Shown here: positions 33,452 through 42,846 of the stretch, in pieces | Numbering within the stretch: the stretch's first letter is position 1 | Layout of the letters: each line of letters starts with the position of its first letter | Source of the DNA: an uncultured Latescibacterota bacterium | GTDB lineage: Bacteria > Latescibacterota > UBA2968 > UBA8231 | DNA length: 64,000 nt | NCBI GenBank assembly: GCA_951813615.1 | Contig: OX638377.1 | Coordinates: 5,739,739 to 5,803,738 of the forward strand | Direction: 5' to 3' | Position numbers and translations under genes: made by a program | The notes under the pieces: model-generated | The model's input: only the letters and a program-made list of their open reading frames with translations | Databases searched by the model: none | What the model was told of the DNA's origin: nothing

Positions 33452-35797
33452 CTAATAGACAACCGAGATCGCACCCGCGTGCGTTCCCGGCCCCGACTCG
33501 GCCCCTAGATCGAGGCGGTAGAGATACATGCCCGGCGCAACTAAAGCCCCCGACTCGTCGCGAGCTGTCCAAGTGAAGCGATGGCCCGTTGCAGTCGGCG
33601 TGGAGCCAACCTCGGCGACTTGGCGGCCCGCTAGGTCGTAGAGCGCGAGTGTGGGGGTTGCCGCGTCTAGCTTAAAGACCACAAAACGCATGTCGAGCGC
33701 GTCGTTGATCCCGTCGCCGTTGGGCGTGATCACGGGCGAGGCCACTTCCAATGCGGCGAGGAGTTGGCCGTGCTCGGCTAGTTCGGGGAGCATTACTACC
33801 TGAGAGCGGCGCTCGACTGGCTCGACCGACTGCCAAAGACCGGGCCGCTCACTCAGCCCGAGGTCGAGGGGAAAAACCGTGGCGTTGTGCAAAACCCGCG
33901 TCGTGAAACCCACCCGAATCGAATCCCCGATCACTATATGCGGCAGGGCGATCAATAGCGAATCGCCCTGTTGCTCGACGCGGGCAGGCGCGACCGGCTC
34001 GGAGCCGATGTGTAGCTCGAGGTCATCGGCGTCAATCCGGCCCGGAACGGTAAAGCGCAATAGGTCGAAACCCGAGTCCTCAGCCTCCATCTGTGGCCAC
34101 AGCGTATAGGTGAAACGGGTGTCCTCATTGGGGATGGCTTGGCGTGGCTCAATGCGGCCCAGCGCACCCTGCAACAGCGCGTCCTCAAACTCGACCGATA
34201 GCGAATGGATCACCGGTGCCACGTTGGGGTCATCGGTGGAGAGGATCATCTCCAGCAGGATGAAGCGGCGCGGGCTTTCCGATTGGAATGCCTCGCCCGA
34301 GAACTGATAGACATTGCTCCACTCGCCCCAATCCTCGCCGACCACGAGCGTCGTATCGACCGGGCCGCGCAGCACTTTGGGCGAACTATTCCATTTCTCC
34401 TCGGTTACCTGTTCGCCAATCTTGTTGTGAAACGTATAGACTGGCTCTAGCGAGTTGCCCGAGCGCGAGCGCAGTTGCAGGCGGGTGCCCGCGGCCAGTT
34501 CGGCGTCCCAAGAGAGATTTTTGATGACTTTCGGACGACCATCACCCGCGAGCTGGCCCAAGTCCACGAAGTCCGAGTGCAAGACGACTTCGGCGGGATA
34601 GCCCGGAGAGAAGAGCATGAACTCGGCCCATTTGACGATGCCCCAGCCGGTGTCCTGGATGCCGTGCCAGAAGAAGTAGCGCATCTTGCGCGGCTTGAAC
34701 ATATAGCGAATGTAGAGCAGGCGGTCGGCATTGGGATTGATGTGAGTCAGAAGCTCTGTGTAGTCAAACGCATCGGGCACGGGCAGATTGGAACTGAGGC
34801 TGTGGGTGCCATCTGAATAGAGCACGGTATGACCCGGGCCGGTGCCTCTGATCGAGAAGCCCACCAAGCCCTCGTCGGGCCTAAAGGAATAGAGAAAGAA
34901 TTCATCGACGAAGAACACCGCCCCCAAATCCACTCCAAACCATACTCCACCCTCCTTCCAGCCGAGGCTGCCATACGAAGAGCCAATGAGGTTGTTGGTG
35001 TTCATGTCGGCGTCGAAGAGGTTTTGCGGATCGACTGAGTTGACCCCGTTGACAAAGCGGCCCCGCTGCATGGTGCCAATGCTGATGTTGTCGCCAATGC
35101 CGCGGACCTCGATCTCGGCCAATGCCGCGCCTGGGGTCTTTTCTTCGGCCTCAATGCGGATGCGCTGGATTACCCGATAGTTATTTTTGGCCACCGGGTC
35201 GAGACCTAAACCCTCGTCGAGCTGAAATACACTATCGCGGGCGGTGAACCCGAGGGGGATGACGATTTCGCTGGCCGCGTTGGGCTGGGTCGTGCGGAAG
35301 AGTGGCTCCAGCAGCACCAAGTCGTCTTGCACCGAAATGCGGGTCCCCGTGCTACCGTACACCGTAAACTGGCGGAAGGGCCGCGCGCCTTCCTCGTCGG
35401 GAAAAACGAGGCGTATCTCCCGGGCCAACACGGCGCGGCCCAAGTCTATTTCAATGGCCCAGTCCTCGACGGCGTCCGCCGGGTCTGGACGCCAGAAGGT
35501 CTGGATATCTCCGTCGATGATGTGCTCTGCATCGGCTGGATTGGAAACCGCCTCCCAGATGCCGCCCGCAACTCGTCCGCGGCTCTTGCTCTCGTAGGAG
35601 AAGCGATGGGCATCAGCAACCGCGTTGATGTCCTTGCGGAATTTGACGAGCTGTAGCCGGCCGTTCTCGCCCACCTCAGTTAGGCCGAGGGGTACCTGCC
35701 AAGTAGCCCAAGCATCTTGTCCTTGGAAGGTCAGGGTTTCGCTGCTGGCGGCCATGGCGACAACCGCGACGCAGACGAGCGATAAAAGAAATCGCAT
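33452..35797 (-). CDS. Large secreted protein with C-terminal gliding/FlgD-Ig-type sorting domain
   Basis: A 781-residue protein with a signal peptide (MRFLLSLVCVAVVAMAASS). The N-terminal part contains a discoidin-like region (IDGDIQTFWRPDPADAVED; AIEIDLGRAVLAREIRLVF). The middle holds beta-rich segments and the C-terminus ITPNGDGINDALDM then LALYDLAGRQVAEV and APGMYLYRLDL, the TPNGDG-type Ig domain used for sorting in Bacteroidetes-like secretion. GGGAG precedes the ATG at 35797. It is followed closely by, and resembles in layout, the gene at 35811-37853. Confidence 0.82.
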   Translation of the reverse strand: MRFLLSLVCVAVVAMAASSETLTFQGQDAWATWQVPLGLTEVGENGRLQLVKFRKDINAVADAHRFSYESKSRGRVAGGIWEAVSNPADAEHIIDGDIQTFWRPDPADAVEDWAIEIDLGRAVLAREIRLVFPDEEGARPFRQFTVYGSTGTRISVQDDLVLLEPLFRTTQPNAASEIVIPLGFTARDSVFQLDEGLGLDPVAKNNYRVIQRIRIEAEEKTPGAALAEIEVRGIGDNISIGTMQRGRFVNGVNSVDPQNLFDADMNTNNLIGSSYGSLGWKEGGVWFGVDLGAVFFVDEFFLYSFRPDEGLVGFSIRGTGPGHTVLYSDGTHSLSSNLPVPDAFDYTELLTHINPNADRLLYIRYMFKPRKMRYFFWHGIQDTGWGIVKWAEFMLFSPGYPAEVVLHSDFVDLGQLAGDGRPKVIKNLSWDAELAAGTRLQLRSRSGNSLEPVYTFHNKIGEQVTEEKWNSSPKVLRGPVDTTLVVGEDWGEWSNVYQFSGEAFQSESPRRFILLEMILSTDDPNVAPVIHSLSVEFEDALLQGALGRIEPRQAIPNEDTRFTYTLWPQMEAEDSGFDLLRFTVPGRIDADDLELHIGSEPVAPARVEQQGDSLLIALPHIVIGDSIRVGFTTRVLHNATVFPLDLGLSERPGLWQSVEPVERRSQVVMLPELAEHGQLLAALEVASPVITPNGDGINDALDMRFVVFKLDAATPTLALYDLAGRQVAEVGSTPTATGHRFTWTARDESGALVAPGMYLYRLDLGAESGPGTHAGAISVVY

Positions 35798-35810
35798 CGT
35801 TCCCACTCCC

Positions 35811-37853
35811 TCAGTACGCTACGCCCACGGGGCGGAGCAAGGCGGCAGCGCGGCGCTCGGATTGCAGAACCACGGAGATTAGATACACGCCCGGAGGCAG
35901 GGCACGGCCCTCTGCGTCGCGTCCGTCCCAGTGCGCCGTTTGCGGGCCAGCGGTTTGCAAGCCTTGGGACACGGTCGCCACATGGCGTCCGTCGAGTGCA
36001 TAGACCGCCAGTTCGACGGGCACTTGTTCCGGCAGGCCGTAGAGGGAATAGGCCATGCGAAGCTCGTCGTGAACGCCATCGCCATTGGGCGTCAACACGG
36101 GCGTTGAAAAGCGCAAGTTTTGCACCAAGGCAGGTTGCTGATCCGAAATGCTGAGGACGCGCAGGCTATTGGTGGAGAGCAATTCGCTGGCGTCGCCAGA
36201 GACGATGGGTTGGGGCAAGGTCTCGACCTCTGAATCGGTAACGGTGCCCAAGAACGTGGTAGCCAGTTCAAAAACTTCCGCGGCAAAGACGATGCGCAAT
36301 GGCGCATTGTTAGCGCGGGTGACGCGCTCGGGCAGGAGTACCGTCAGTCCGTCGTCCTCTTCGCGGACGGCGGCCGGATCCGTCGCTTGGCCGCCGATGA
36401 GCAACTCTTTGAACGCAGGCCGGGCACCAGTTTGGATGCGCACTTGGTCGAAGCCGCGCTGATTCCCGCCTGAGAAGGAGGCAGACAGATCGTACGCAAA
36501 CTCGATCATTTCGCCCAAGGCCACCTCGCCAAACCCGTGCGCAGGCCGTGGGTCGGTGAGCGGTGCCACTTCGCCGAGAACGCGGGCCGCCAACAGCGGT
36601 GCCCGCTCGACCCACAGCGAATCCAAGCGCACAAAATCCGCAAAGCGAGTGCTGTGCAAGGTGATGAACACCTGTATGAAGGAGCCGCTGTCGAGGTTGA
36701 GCGGCAGGCCCGATTGGGTCGTGGGCGTTGACCAGAAGGTCCAGTTGTCGCTGTCGTAGGTGATTGCGGCCCGCATGCCGGGACGGGGGCTGCGCTGGAC
36801 AAAGTCGCAGGAGGCGCATGTGCGGGCAAACCCAGTGCGGAGATCGTTCTCGTAACGGGCGCGGGAGACGACCTTTTCCTTGCCGGTGACCGTGTACTCG
36901 TGATAGATGTTCGGGTCATCGTCGCGGCCCGTGCGAACCTCGATTTCGGCTAAGGCCCGTGCATCGGGGGCTTCGACGGCCTCGCCATCGACAAAGCGCA
37001 TCGGCGTGGCGGTAAAAAACAGCCGGCCAAAATTTTGCTCGGCCCCGAGGTCGATGATTTTGGAGCGGTACATGGCCCGCTTGGGGAAGCCCTCGCCATA
37101 GACCTCAAACTCGCTGATGGTGCCCAAGAGCGAGCGGGCTTGATTGCCTTGGCCGCCGGATGTGCCACTAACGCGGGTCAAAGCCGTCTCGTCGATGATG
37201 GAGAATTTGCGGGCCCAGCGAAAGAAGCGCACGTATTGCTGGTCGAAACCAATGCGCACGTCAGGCGCAAAATTTTGCGTCGGCTCGGCGACGATCCTCG
37301 CGAGGGGTAGCGGGCCTTTGATGGCGAAAATCTCGCTGTTTTCCTCTTGAATCGAGATTTGGAAAGCCGGCGTTGAGTCCGTGCGCAGCGGCGTGCCGTC
37401 GGAGCGGAAACCGCCCGAAGGGGCGTGGAAGCCAAAGGTGTGCGCTGGTACGGGCACGGCCAAGTCGATAGTGAAAAACTGCTTGCCAATGCCCTCGGCC
37501 TTGGAGGAATTGTACGTGGTGCTGTCGGCATCGATGAGCGCCACGCCGTTTTCGGTGGGATCGCCGTTGCCTTCATTCCACTTCCAGATGCGGGGTCGCT
37601 CGCCGTCGATATAGCCCAGTTCTTTGGGCTGGCGAAAGGTCGTCCAGTTGTCGAGCAGGGAAATGATGTTGACGCCCGGCTCGACGCGGATCGGCTGGAT
37701 GGCACCGGGGACGCGCTCAAAGTCAATCATAATGCTGACTGTGTCTTGGCCGGCCCAAGGCTGACTGCCGCCGAGTTGCCAGATCGTTACTTCGGCTTTT
37801 AGGGCAGCCGGTGCCAGAAGAACGACGAGCGCGAAGCTGCGAATGCTCAGCAT
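35811..37853 (-). CDS. Large secreted protein, paralogue-like, with TPNGDG-type C-terminal domain
   Basis: A 680-residue protein with a signal peptide (MLSIRSFALVVLLAPAALKA), a beta-rich N-terminal region with a putative discoidin-like ligand site (IDADSTTYNSSKAEGIGK), and a C-terminal domain VLTPNGDGVHDELRM, LAVYALDGRHVATV and DAEGRALPPGVYLISVVLQ. It shares this arrangement with the gene at 33452-35797 and precedes it by 13 bases, so the two are one transcript. The ligand and role are unknown; both could be cell-surface sugar- or metabolite-binding proteins. Confidence 0.82.
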   Translation of the reverse strand: MLSIRSFALVVLLAPAALKAEVTIWQLGGSQPWAGQDTVSIMIDFERVPGAIQPIRVEPGVNIISLLDNWTTFRQPKELGYIDGERPRIWKWNEGNGDPTENGVALIDADSTTYNSSKAEGIGKQFFTIDLAVPVPAHTFGFHAPSGGFRSDGTPLRTDSTPAFQISIQEENSEIFAIKGPLPLARIVAEPTQNFAPDVRIGFDQQYVRFFRWARKFSIIDETALTRVSGTSGGQGNQARSLLGTISEFEVYGEGFPKRAMYRSKIIDLGAEQNFGRLFFTATPMRFVDGEAVEAPDARALAEIEVRTGRDDDPNIYHEYTVTGKEKVVSRARYENDLRTGFARTCASCDFVQRSPRPGMRAAITYDSDNWTFWSTPTTQSGLPLNLDSGSFIQVFITLHSTRFADFVRLDSLWVERAPLLAARVLGEVAPLTDPRPAHGFGEVALGEMIEFAYDLSASFSGGNQRGFDQVRIQTGARPAFKELLIGGQATDPAAVREEDDGLTVLLPERVTRANNAPLRIVFAAEVFELATTFLGTVTDSEVETLPQPIVSGDASELLSTNSLRVLSISDQQPALVQNLRFSTPVLTPNGDGVHDELRMAYSLYGLPEQVPVELAVYALDGRHVATVSQGLQTAGPQTAHWDGRDAEGRALPPGVYLISVVLQSERRAAALLRPVGVAY

Positions 37854-37863
37854 GTCCTAGCTC

Positions 37864-38604
37864 CTAGCGAAAATGCACATCGGCGGCATGCAGGGCACCC
37901 GGGCCGTTCTGCATCCTCATTAGCTGGCGCTGACGCGGGCTCAAGCTGTCCCACCACTCGGACGGGAAGCCATCGTGCGGGTCGAGTTGGAAGACCAGCA
38001 TGTGCTTTCTGTAGTGGCCGAAGAGGGCGTGGCGATTGCGGTCGCCGGTATTGGCACCGCCGCCGTGCCAGCACTGGCCGTTGAAGACGATCACCGAGCC
38101 GGCCGGAGCTGTCGGCTGCACCTCGTGCTGGACTGCGAATCCCTCCGGAGGCGCGGCGAGGCCGCTCTTGTGCGAGCCGGGCACCACGCGGGTGCCGCCG
38201 ATTTCGGGGCTGAAGTCGTCGAGCATCCACACCGTATTCATCATCACCGGCGTGTCCATGTTGAGCATATAGACGGGGATGTCGCTGTGCAGGTGTTGGT
38301 AGCCGTCGCCGGGGCGGACGATGCGCGAGTTGAGGCTGCCCAAAATCAGCGAAGGTTCGAGAAAGTGTTCGAGGATGGGCAAGACGCGAGGATGGTCGAT
38401 GCACTGGTGGAAGATGCGATCCATGATCGGGAGGTTGGCCACGTGGCGGGCCGCGCCGCGGTGGGTGTGTTCGGTGCCGTGCTCTTGTTCACAGCGGATC
38501 AGGGCTTGGCGCATGGCCGCGGCCGCGTCGGAGTCGAGGACGCTTTCCAGCAGGGTGAAGCCGTAGAGTTCGATTTCTTGGATGGCTTGTTCGAGCTCTT
38601 TCAT
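37864..38604 (-). CDS. Phytanoyl-CoA dioxygenase (PhyH) family, Fe(II)/2-oxoglutarate oxygenase
   Basis: A 246-residue oxygenase. The metal triad appears as HLHSDIPVYML (HxD) and a distal His in NGQCWHGGGANTG, with the 2-oxoglutarate Arg expected just after at DRNRHALFG. Start ATG at 38604 has AAGGAG 7 bases upstream; a GTG 15 bases earlier is less likely. It lies 94 bases after the TauE/SafE exporter gene, in the same direction. Substrate is unknown; neighbours point to a small organic compound, possibly a sulfonate. Confidence 0.88.
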   Translation of the reverse strand: MKELEQAIQEIELYGFTLLESVLDSDAAAAMRQALIRCEQEHGTEHTHRGAARHVANLPIMDRIFHQCIDHPRVLPILEHFLEPSLILGSLNSRIVRPGDGYQHLHSDIPVYMLNMDTPVMMNTVWMLDDFSPEIGGTRVVPGSHKSGLAAPPEGFAVQHEVQPTAPAGSVIVFNGQCWHGGGANTGDRNRHALFGHYRKHMLVFQLDPHDGFPSEWWDSLSPRQRQLMRMQNGPGALHAADVHFR

Positions 38605-38698
38605 GGAGGTCTCCTTCACAGAAGTTATTAAAATAAGCCCGCAAAGTTCGCTTCTGCAAACGCCCGCTTATAGCGAGTGTCCATGAAAAAGATTGCGC

Positions 38699-39412
38699 TT
38701 AATAGAGCGAACCGACGATCATGCGCAAACAGAGAAGCGTGATCACGATCCTGAAGACCTTGCGGAAGAGTTTTTCGGGAACCCGATCGCGCAAGCGCGT
38801 CCCGCACCACGAACCGAGCGACGCCGCGCCAATCATCCCGGCGATGAGCGGCAAGTAGGGCGCGAAGGCGAAGCCGACAAAGCCGAAGACCAAGATTTTG
38901 CACAGGTGGGTGACGGTCATGACCGTGCCGTGGGTAATGACCAAGCGGTCCTTGGGCAGACCCGCACTGGCCAAGAAGGCACCAGTCAGGGGCCCGGCGA
39001 CGCCGACGAAGAGGGCAAGAAAGGTCTGAAGAGCACCGAAAATGGCAAAGTGGCCGGGAAGGCGGAAAGCGCGGCTGGGCACGGGAACCCAGATGACGAG
39101 GAGGATGAAGATGCCTAGGTACAGGGGGAGATCGTCGAAGCTAAAGTCGCCGACAACCTGTGTCCCCACGACAGCGCCGAGGAGTGCACCGCCCGCGAAG
39201 GGCCAGAAGATGCGCCATTCAATGTGGCGCAGGCCAAAGGATACGCGGCTGGCGTTGGAGGCTAGCTGCACGGCACCGTGGACGGGGATGATGGCCGCGG
39301 CGGGCATAAAGCCCGGCATGACCGAGATCAGCGCAATGCCACCACCCACGCCAATGATGGCGGTAAAGGTCGAGGTCAGGAAGGAGACGCCGATCAGGAA
39401 AAAGGGATCCAT
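38699..39412 (-). CDS. TauE/SafE family sulfite/anion exporter
   Basis: A 237-residue membrane protein, about seven helices, with the duplicated family layout: SFLTSTFTAIIGVGGGIALI near the start and FGALQTFLALFVGVAGPLTG in the second half. The family exports sulfite, sulfoacetate or similar anions; CuyZ and TauZ belong here. Its ATG at 39412 directly abuts the stop of the upstream PLP enzyme gene (TGAATG), so the two proteins are made together. Confidence 0.88.
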   Translation of the reverse strand: MDPFFLIGVSFLTSTFTAIIGVGGGIALISVMPGFMPAAAIIPVHGAVQLASNASRVSFGLRHIEWRIFWPFAGGALLGAVVGTQVVGDFSFDDLPLYLGIFILLVIWVPVPSRAFRLPGHFAIFGALQTFLALFVGVAGPLTGAFLASAGLPKDRLVITHGTVMTVTHLCKILVFGFVGFAFAPYLPLIAGMIGAASLGSWCGTRLRDRVPEKLFRKVFRIVITLLCLRMIVGSLY

Positions 39413-40438
39413 TCAGTCGGCGAGTATTTCTTTAGCATAGGCGAACAGGGCGGGATTGCCGCCGGTGTGCAGGAAGATCGTCTCGCCGTCGAGCCTGCCG
39501 TCGCGCACGTGGGCAAAAAGGGCGGCGAGAGCCTTACTGGTGTACACGGGATCGAGGAGAATGCCCTCTTTGCGCGCCAAGGTGTGCAAAGCATCCAAGC
39601 CGGCGGGAGTGGGGATGCCGTACCCTTGGCCGACGAAGGTATCGTCGTTGTCAAAATCGGCGGCGCTCATGGCAATGTCGAGGCCGAGGCGACGGGCGGC
39701 TTGATTGGCGATGGTGGCCATGTCCTCTTGGCGGCTCTCGACATTGGCGATAGGGCAAAAGCCGCGCACTTGGATCGGCGATTCGATATAGGCTAGGCCC
39801 AATGCTAAGCCGGCTTGGGTAGTATCGAGGGCAGAGAGATAGAGATAGGACGGGTTGACACCCTGTTCTTGACATTGGCGGACAATCTCCACGCCCACTT
39901 CGGCATAGGCGATGGCGTCGAGGTCGACCGTGTCTTCGCGGCGCGGCCAGTACACTCTTTTCCCCTGTGCGGCAAGCTCTTCGACCTTGGCTTGCAGAGC
40001 GCCTTGTTGGCCGCGCCGATCGCCTTCCGCTAGGACGGTGATCTGTGCGCCGAGCAGGTGCTGTAGCAGGTTGTTGCCTTGCGATTCGGTGCGGTCGATT
40101 GCGCGCACCGGCCGGAGGACCAAGTGCAGTTCCAAGTCTAGCTTGGCGCAGGCCGCGGCGAGTTGGCGGCAGTAGTTGGACTGCACCGCCGCGCCCGAGA
40201 CGATGGTGTCAGCCCCTTTGGCCAAGGCGTCGGCCAAGGCAAACTCGAACATCCGCGTCTTATTGCCGCCGAAGGCCAAACCGGTCAAGTCATCGCGCTT
40301 GATGTAGAGTGCAGGACTATCGAGGTGGGCGGTTAGGCGCGGCAGCGGCTCCAGCGGAGTCGGGCGGATTGAAGCCAACTGGACGCGAGGTAGCTCGGTG
40401 ATGGCTGCGGTGAGAGTGTTCACTTTTGCAAGGTTCAT
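39413..40438 (-). CDS. PLP enzyme of the D-cysteine desulfhydrase / cysteate sulfo-lyase (CuyA) / ACC deaminase family
   Basis: A 341-residue fold-type II PLP enzyme. RPTPLEPLPRL, YIKRDDLTGLAFGGNKTRM (Lys60 forms the aldimine) and VSGAAVQSNYCRQLAAACAK match the family; the distal EGILLDPVYTSKALAALF is also typical. Family members release sulfide from D-cysteine, sulfite from L-cysteate, or deaminate ACC. The abutting TauE/SafE exporter favours the cysteate (sulfite-releasing) reading, as in cuyA-cuyZ. ATG at 40438 overlaps the upstream gene's stop (ATGA). Confidence 0.85.
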   Translation of the reverse strand: MNLAKVNTLTAAITELPRVQLASIRPTPLEPLPRLTAHLDSPALYIKRDDLTGLAFGGNKTRMFEFALADALAKGADTIVSGAAVQSNYCRQLAAACAKLDLELHLVLRPVRAIDRTESQGNNLLQHLLGAQITVLAEGDRRGQQGALQAKVEELAAQGKRVYWPRREDTVDLDAIAYAEVGVEIVRQCQEQGVNPSYLYLSALDTTQAGLALGLAYIESPIQVRGFCPIANVESRQEDMATIANQAARRLGLDIAMSAADFDNDDTFVGQGYGIPTPAGLDALHTLARKEGILLDPVYTSKALAALFAHVRDGRLDGETIFLHTGGNPALFAYAKEILAD

Positions 40439-41535
40439 GTGGCGCATTCCTTTGGCCAACCTTGGGGCGGCAGTTGGGAGAGGTGGTTTTGGCGGTGGCA
40501 CTCTTCGATGACGGCGATCTGCACGCGCACCTGTTGCGGCGTGATCGCGGGTTGAGCTCCCTCCCGCAGCACGGCGAATACGCCGTCGTAATAGGCGTTG
40601 GACATATAGGCAAATGCGTTTTGCTCGTCCTCGTTCGGGGCCCAGGACCGCTCGATCATTTTCAGCTCTTCACGGCAATAGCTCGGACCGGGCAACGGGC
40701 TGCGGATGAGCATTTGCTCAGGTGCCTTTTGCGGATCGTAGTAGCGCCAGGTCAGTCCCGCAGGGCCGCCGGAGAGTCCGCCGCGCTCTCCGTGGACGGT
40801 GTACATGGACTGCGGGAAGGCAGTGCAGGAGGAGATTTCCACGTCGATGACGGGTTTGTCTTTGGTGCGCAGCAGAATTTTGACGTAGTCCTCGGCGTCG
40901 CCGCAGGTGTTGGCGCGATCCATGGCGCAGAGGATTTGGTCCGGCATGTTGAAGTCGAGCAGACGCATGGCTTGGTCCATGGGATGCGGGCCGGTGTTGA
41001 GCAGATTGCCGCCCCGGTATTCCTGTAGGGTCTGCCAGTCCCAGCGGCGAGCGAAACCGCTGAAGGAGATCGAGACTTGGACGATGCGGCCGAAGACGCC
41101 CGATTCGATGACTTGGAGCATCTTTTGGAATTGGGGCGCGTTGCGCGACTGCTGGAAGGGCAGAAGCTGGCGATCGGCCTTGTGGGCGGCGGCGATCATA
41201 TTGTCGAGTTCGGCCACGCTCCAAGCGAGCGGTTTTTCGCAGATGGTGTGGTAGCCGGCGTTGAGAGAAGCGATGGTGGCTTGAGGATGGAGGTGGCTGG
41301 GTAGGGCGTTGACGACCAATTCGATGTCGTCGCGCGCGAGAATGTCGCGGTAGTTGGCGTACGCGTCGCAGCCCATTTCGCTTTGGGCGCGCTGGCGGCG
41401 GTCCTCAAGGAGGTCGGCGATGGCGACTATTTGGTACTTGCGCGGGACGGTCTTGAAGTAGCGGCAGTGGATGTCGAGGCCGGAGCGGCCTTGGCCGAGC
41501 ACGGCGACGCGGATGGGTTCTTTTTCTGTAGGCAA
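40435..41535 (-). CDS. Gfo/Idh/MocA family oxidoreductase, first gene of the CuyA/TauE group
   Basis: A 366-residue dehydrogenase with RVAVLGQGRSGLDIHCRYF (Rossmann motif), VVNALPSHLHPQATIASLNA, TICEKPLAWSVAELDNM (EKP) and GGNLLNTGPHPMDQAMRLL in the substrate domain. The start is set at TTG 41535 (LPTEKEPIRVAV), with GGAG upstream; the open frame to 41670 has an unlikely hydrophobic beginning and runs into the divergent cupin gene's start. It is the first gene of a coupled group; a sugar-like or hydroxy-acid substrate is likely but unproven. Confidence 0.85.
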   Translation of the reverse strand: MPTEKEPIRVAVLGQGRSGLDIHCRYFKTVPRKYQIVAIADLLEDRRQRAQSEMGCDAYANYRDILARDDIELVVNALPSHLHPQATIASLNAGYHTICEKPLAWSVAELDNMIAAAHKADRQLLPFQQSRNAPQFQKMLQVIESGVFGRIVQVSISFSGFARRWDWQTLQEYRGGNLLNTGPHPMDQAMRLLDFNMPDQILCAMDRANTCGDAEDYVKILLRTKDKPVIDVEISSCTAFPQSMYTVHGERGGLSGGPAGLTWRYYDPQKAPEQMLIRSPLPGPSYCREELKMIERSWAPNEDEQNAFAYMSNAYYDGVFAVLREGAQPAITPQQVRVQIAVIEECHRQNHLSQLPPQGWPKECAT

Positions 41536-41644
41536 TTTGGGTAGCTCCGTGTAGAGATGGGCGTTTATGTTGGGGGTTGAGCGGAGGAGTGTCAAGGGTT
41601 TGTAAAGGGGAGTTGGGATGCGTAGTTTAGCGTGGTGGTAGAGA

Positions 41645-42415
41645 ATGATAAAGAAAAGCATGAAACACATCCGTCTCGATGAGTTAGACCAAGAAGGCTG
41701 CCCGGTCTTTGCAGGGTTACGGCCAGAGACGCCGTGGGAGGCATTCGATTATTGGGTATTGGCACCGGGGGAACCGTTCCCGGTGGCAGGTACAGGAAAA
41801 GCTTATGAACAAGGCTATGTGTTCACAGGCGGGCCGGTGGAATTGACCGTAGGGCAGCAGCGAGTGGAAAGCGGAGAAGGGCCCTGTTTTGTCGTCGAAT
41901 CTGCTGGATGCGATCACGAGTTGAAAAATTTGACCGATACATCTGTGAACGTACTGAGCGTACGCGTCGCGCTGGACGCGGATTCAGAGACACAGAATGT
42001 GCTGCCCAAGGTCGGCACCTTTGACGAGCAAGCGCTAAAGTGGCGCGACGCAATTCACGGCGGCTGCGGGCAAATCGCCACCCGGCACGTGCTCTCGCCC
42101 GATGACTTCAACAGCGATTGGACCTTTCTCGACCACGCCATCCTCGGTGCAGGAGGGTCGGTAGGGTATCACTATCACGACTTCCTCGAAGAGAGCTTTG
42201 TGGTACTGAAGGGACAGGGTCTGATGACCATTGACGACGAGACCTTTGCGGTGAGACCGGGATCAGTTACTTGGCAGGGGATTGGGCAGGGGCACGGCAT
42301 CTACAATCCCGGCCCGGAAAAGCTGGAGTTTGTGCGCATCGCCGTGAAACAAGCAGACGAAGAGTACACTACCATCGACTTACACGACGATTTGTCGGCG
42401 CGCAGGCCGCGGTGA
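41645..42415 (+). CDS. Bicupin protein
   Basis: A 256-residue two-cupin protein. The first barrel includes EQGYVFTGGPVELTVGQQRV; the second has GYHYHDFLEESFVVLKGQG, the classic HxH...E metal motif with the later His in GQGHGIYNPGP. It probably binds a metal and a small acidic ligand; the enzyme class is open. An internal ATG at 41660 (MKHIRLDEL) may be the real start. The divergent neighbour is the oxidoreductase gene at 40435-41535. Confidence 0.82.
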   Translation: MIKKSMKHIRLDELDQEGCPVFAGLRPETPWEAFDYWVLAPGEPFPVAGTGKAYEQGYVFTGGPVELTVGQQRVESGEGPCFVVESAGCDHELKNLTDTSVNVLSVRVALDADSETQNVLPKVGTFDEQALKWRDAIHGGCGQIATRHVLSPDDFNSDWTFLDHAILGAGGSVGYHYHDFLEESFVVLKGQGLMTIDDETFAVRPGSVTWQGIGQGHGIYNPGPEKLEFVRIAVKQADEEYTTIDLHDDLSARRPR

Positions 42416-42470
42416 TCAATACTTCATTAGAAAACGATCTGTTTCTGGCTCAGGCTAGGGATTGAAAATA

Positions 42471-42486
42471 ATAACCTTAAGGTTAT
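42471..42486. promoter_or_regulatory. Perfect 16-bp palindrome before the toxin-antitoxin genes, likely operator
   Basis: ATAACCTTAAGGTTAT is a perfect palindrome ending 6 bases before the GTG of the toxin gene. Its AACCT/AGGTT halves resemble the sites bound by HigA/MqsA-type antitoxins, which is consistent with autorepression by the antitoxin encoded downstream. A promoter is not clearly separable. Confidence 0.75.
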
Positions 42487-42492
42487 ATTGTA

Positions 42493-42846
42493 GTGACTTG
42501 GGCTGTTGGCTTTGCAGAGGAATTCAAGGTCGAGTTCGATACTTTTTCGGAGTTGGTTCAGGACGAATTGTTGTTGAATGCGCGGCTGTTGGAAGAATTT
42601 GGCCCTCAGCTTGGTCGGCCGCATGTGGACACACTAAAAGGCTCGGATTACGCCAATATGAAGGAATTGCGGTTCAAGGCCGAGGGCGGGGTTTGGCGGG
42701 TTGCCTTCGCCTTCGATCCGAAGCGGAACGCCATCCTGCTGGTCGCTGGGGACAAAAGCGGAACTAGTCCAGCGCGATTCTACAAGCGTCTTATCGAGAA
42801 AGCGGACAGGCGTTACAAGTCGCACTTGCAACGGACGGGAGAATGA
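42493..42846 (+). CDS. HigB / Gp49-like (RelE superfamily) toxin
   Basis: A 117-residue protein of the phage-derived Gp49-like/HigB family: LGRPHVDTLKGSDYANMKEL, GGVWRVAFAFDPKRNAILL, VAGDKSG and RFYKRLIEKADRRYKSHL. Such toxins cleave mRNA at the ribosome. The start is GTG at 42493 directly downstream of the palindrome. Toxin-before-antitoxin order is typical of HigBA. Its stop overlaps the antitoxin start (ATGA). Confidence 0.88.
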   Translation: MTWAVGFAEEFKVEFDTFSELVQDELLLNARLLEEFGPQLGRPHVDTLKGSDYANMKELRFKAEGGVWRVAFAFDPKRNAILLVAGDKSGTSPARFYKRLIEKADRRYKSHLQRTGE

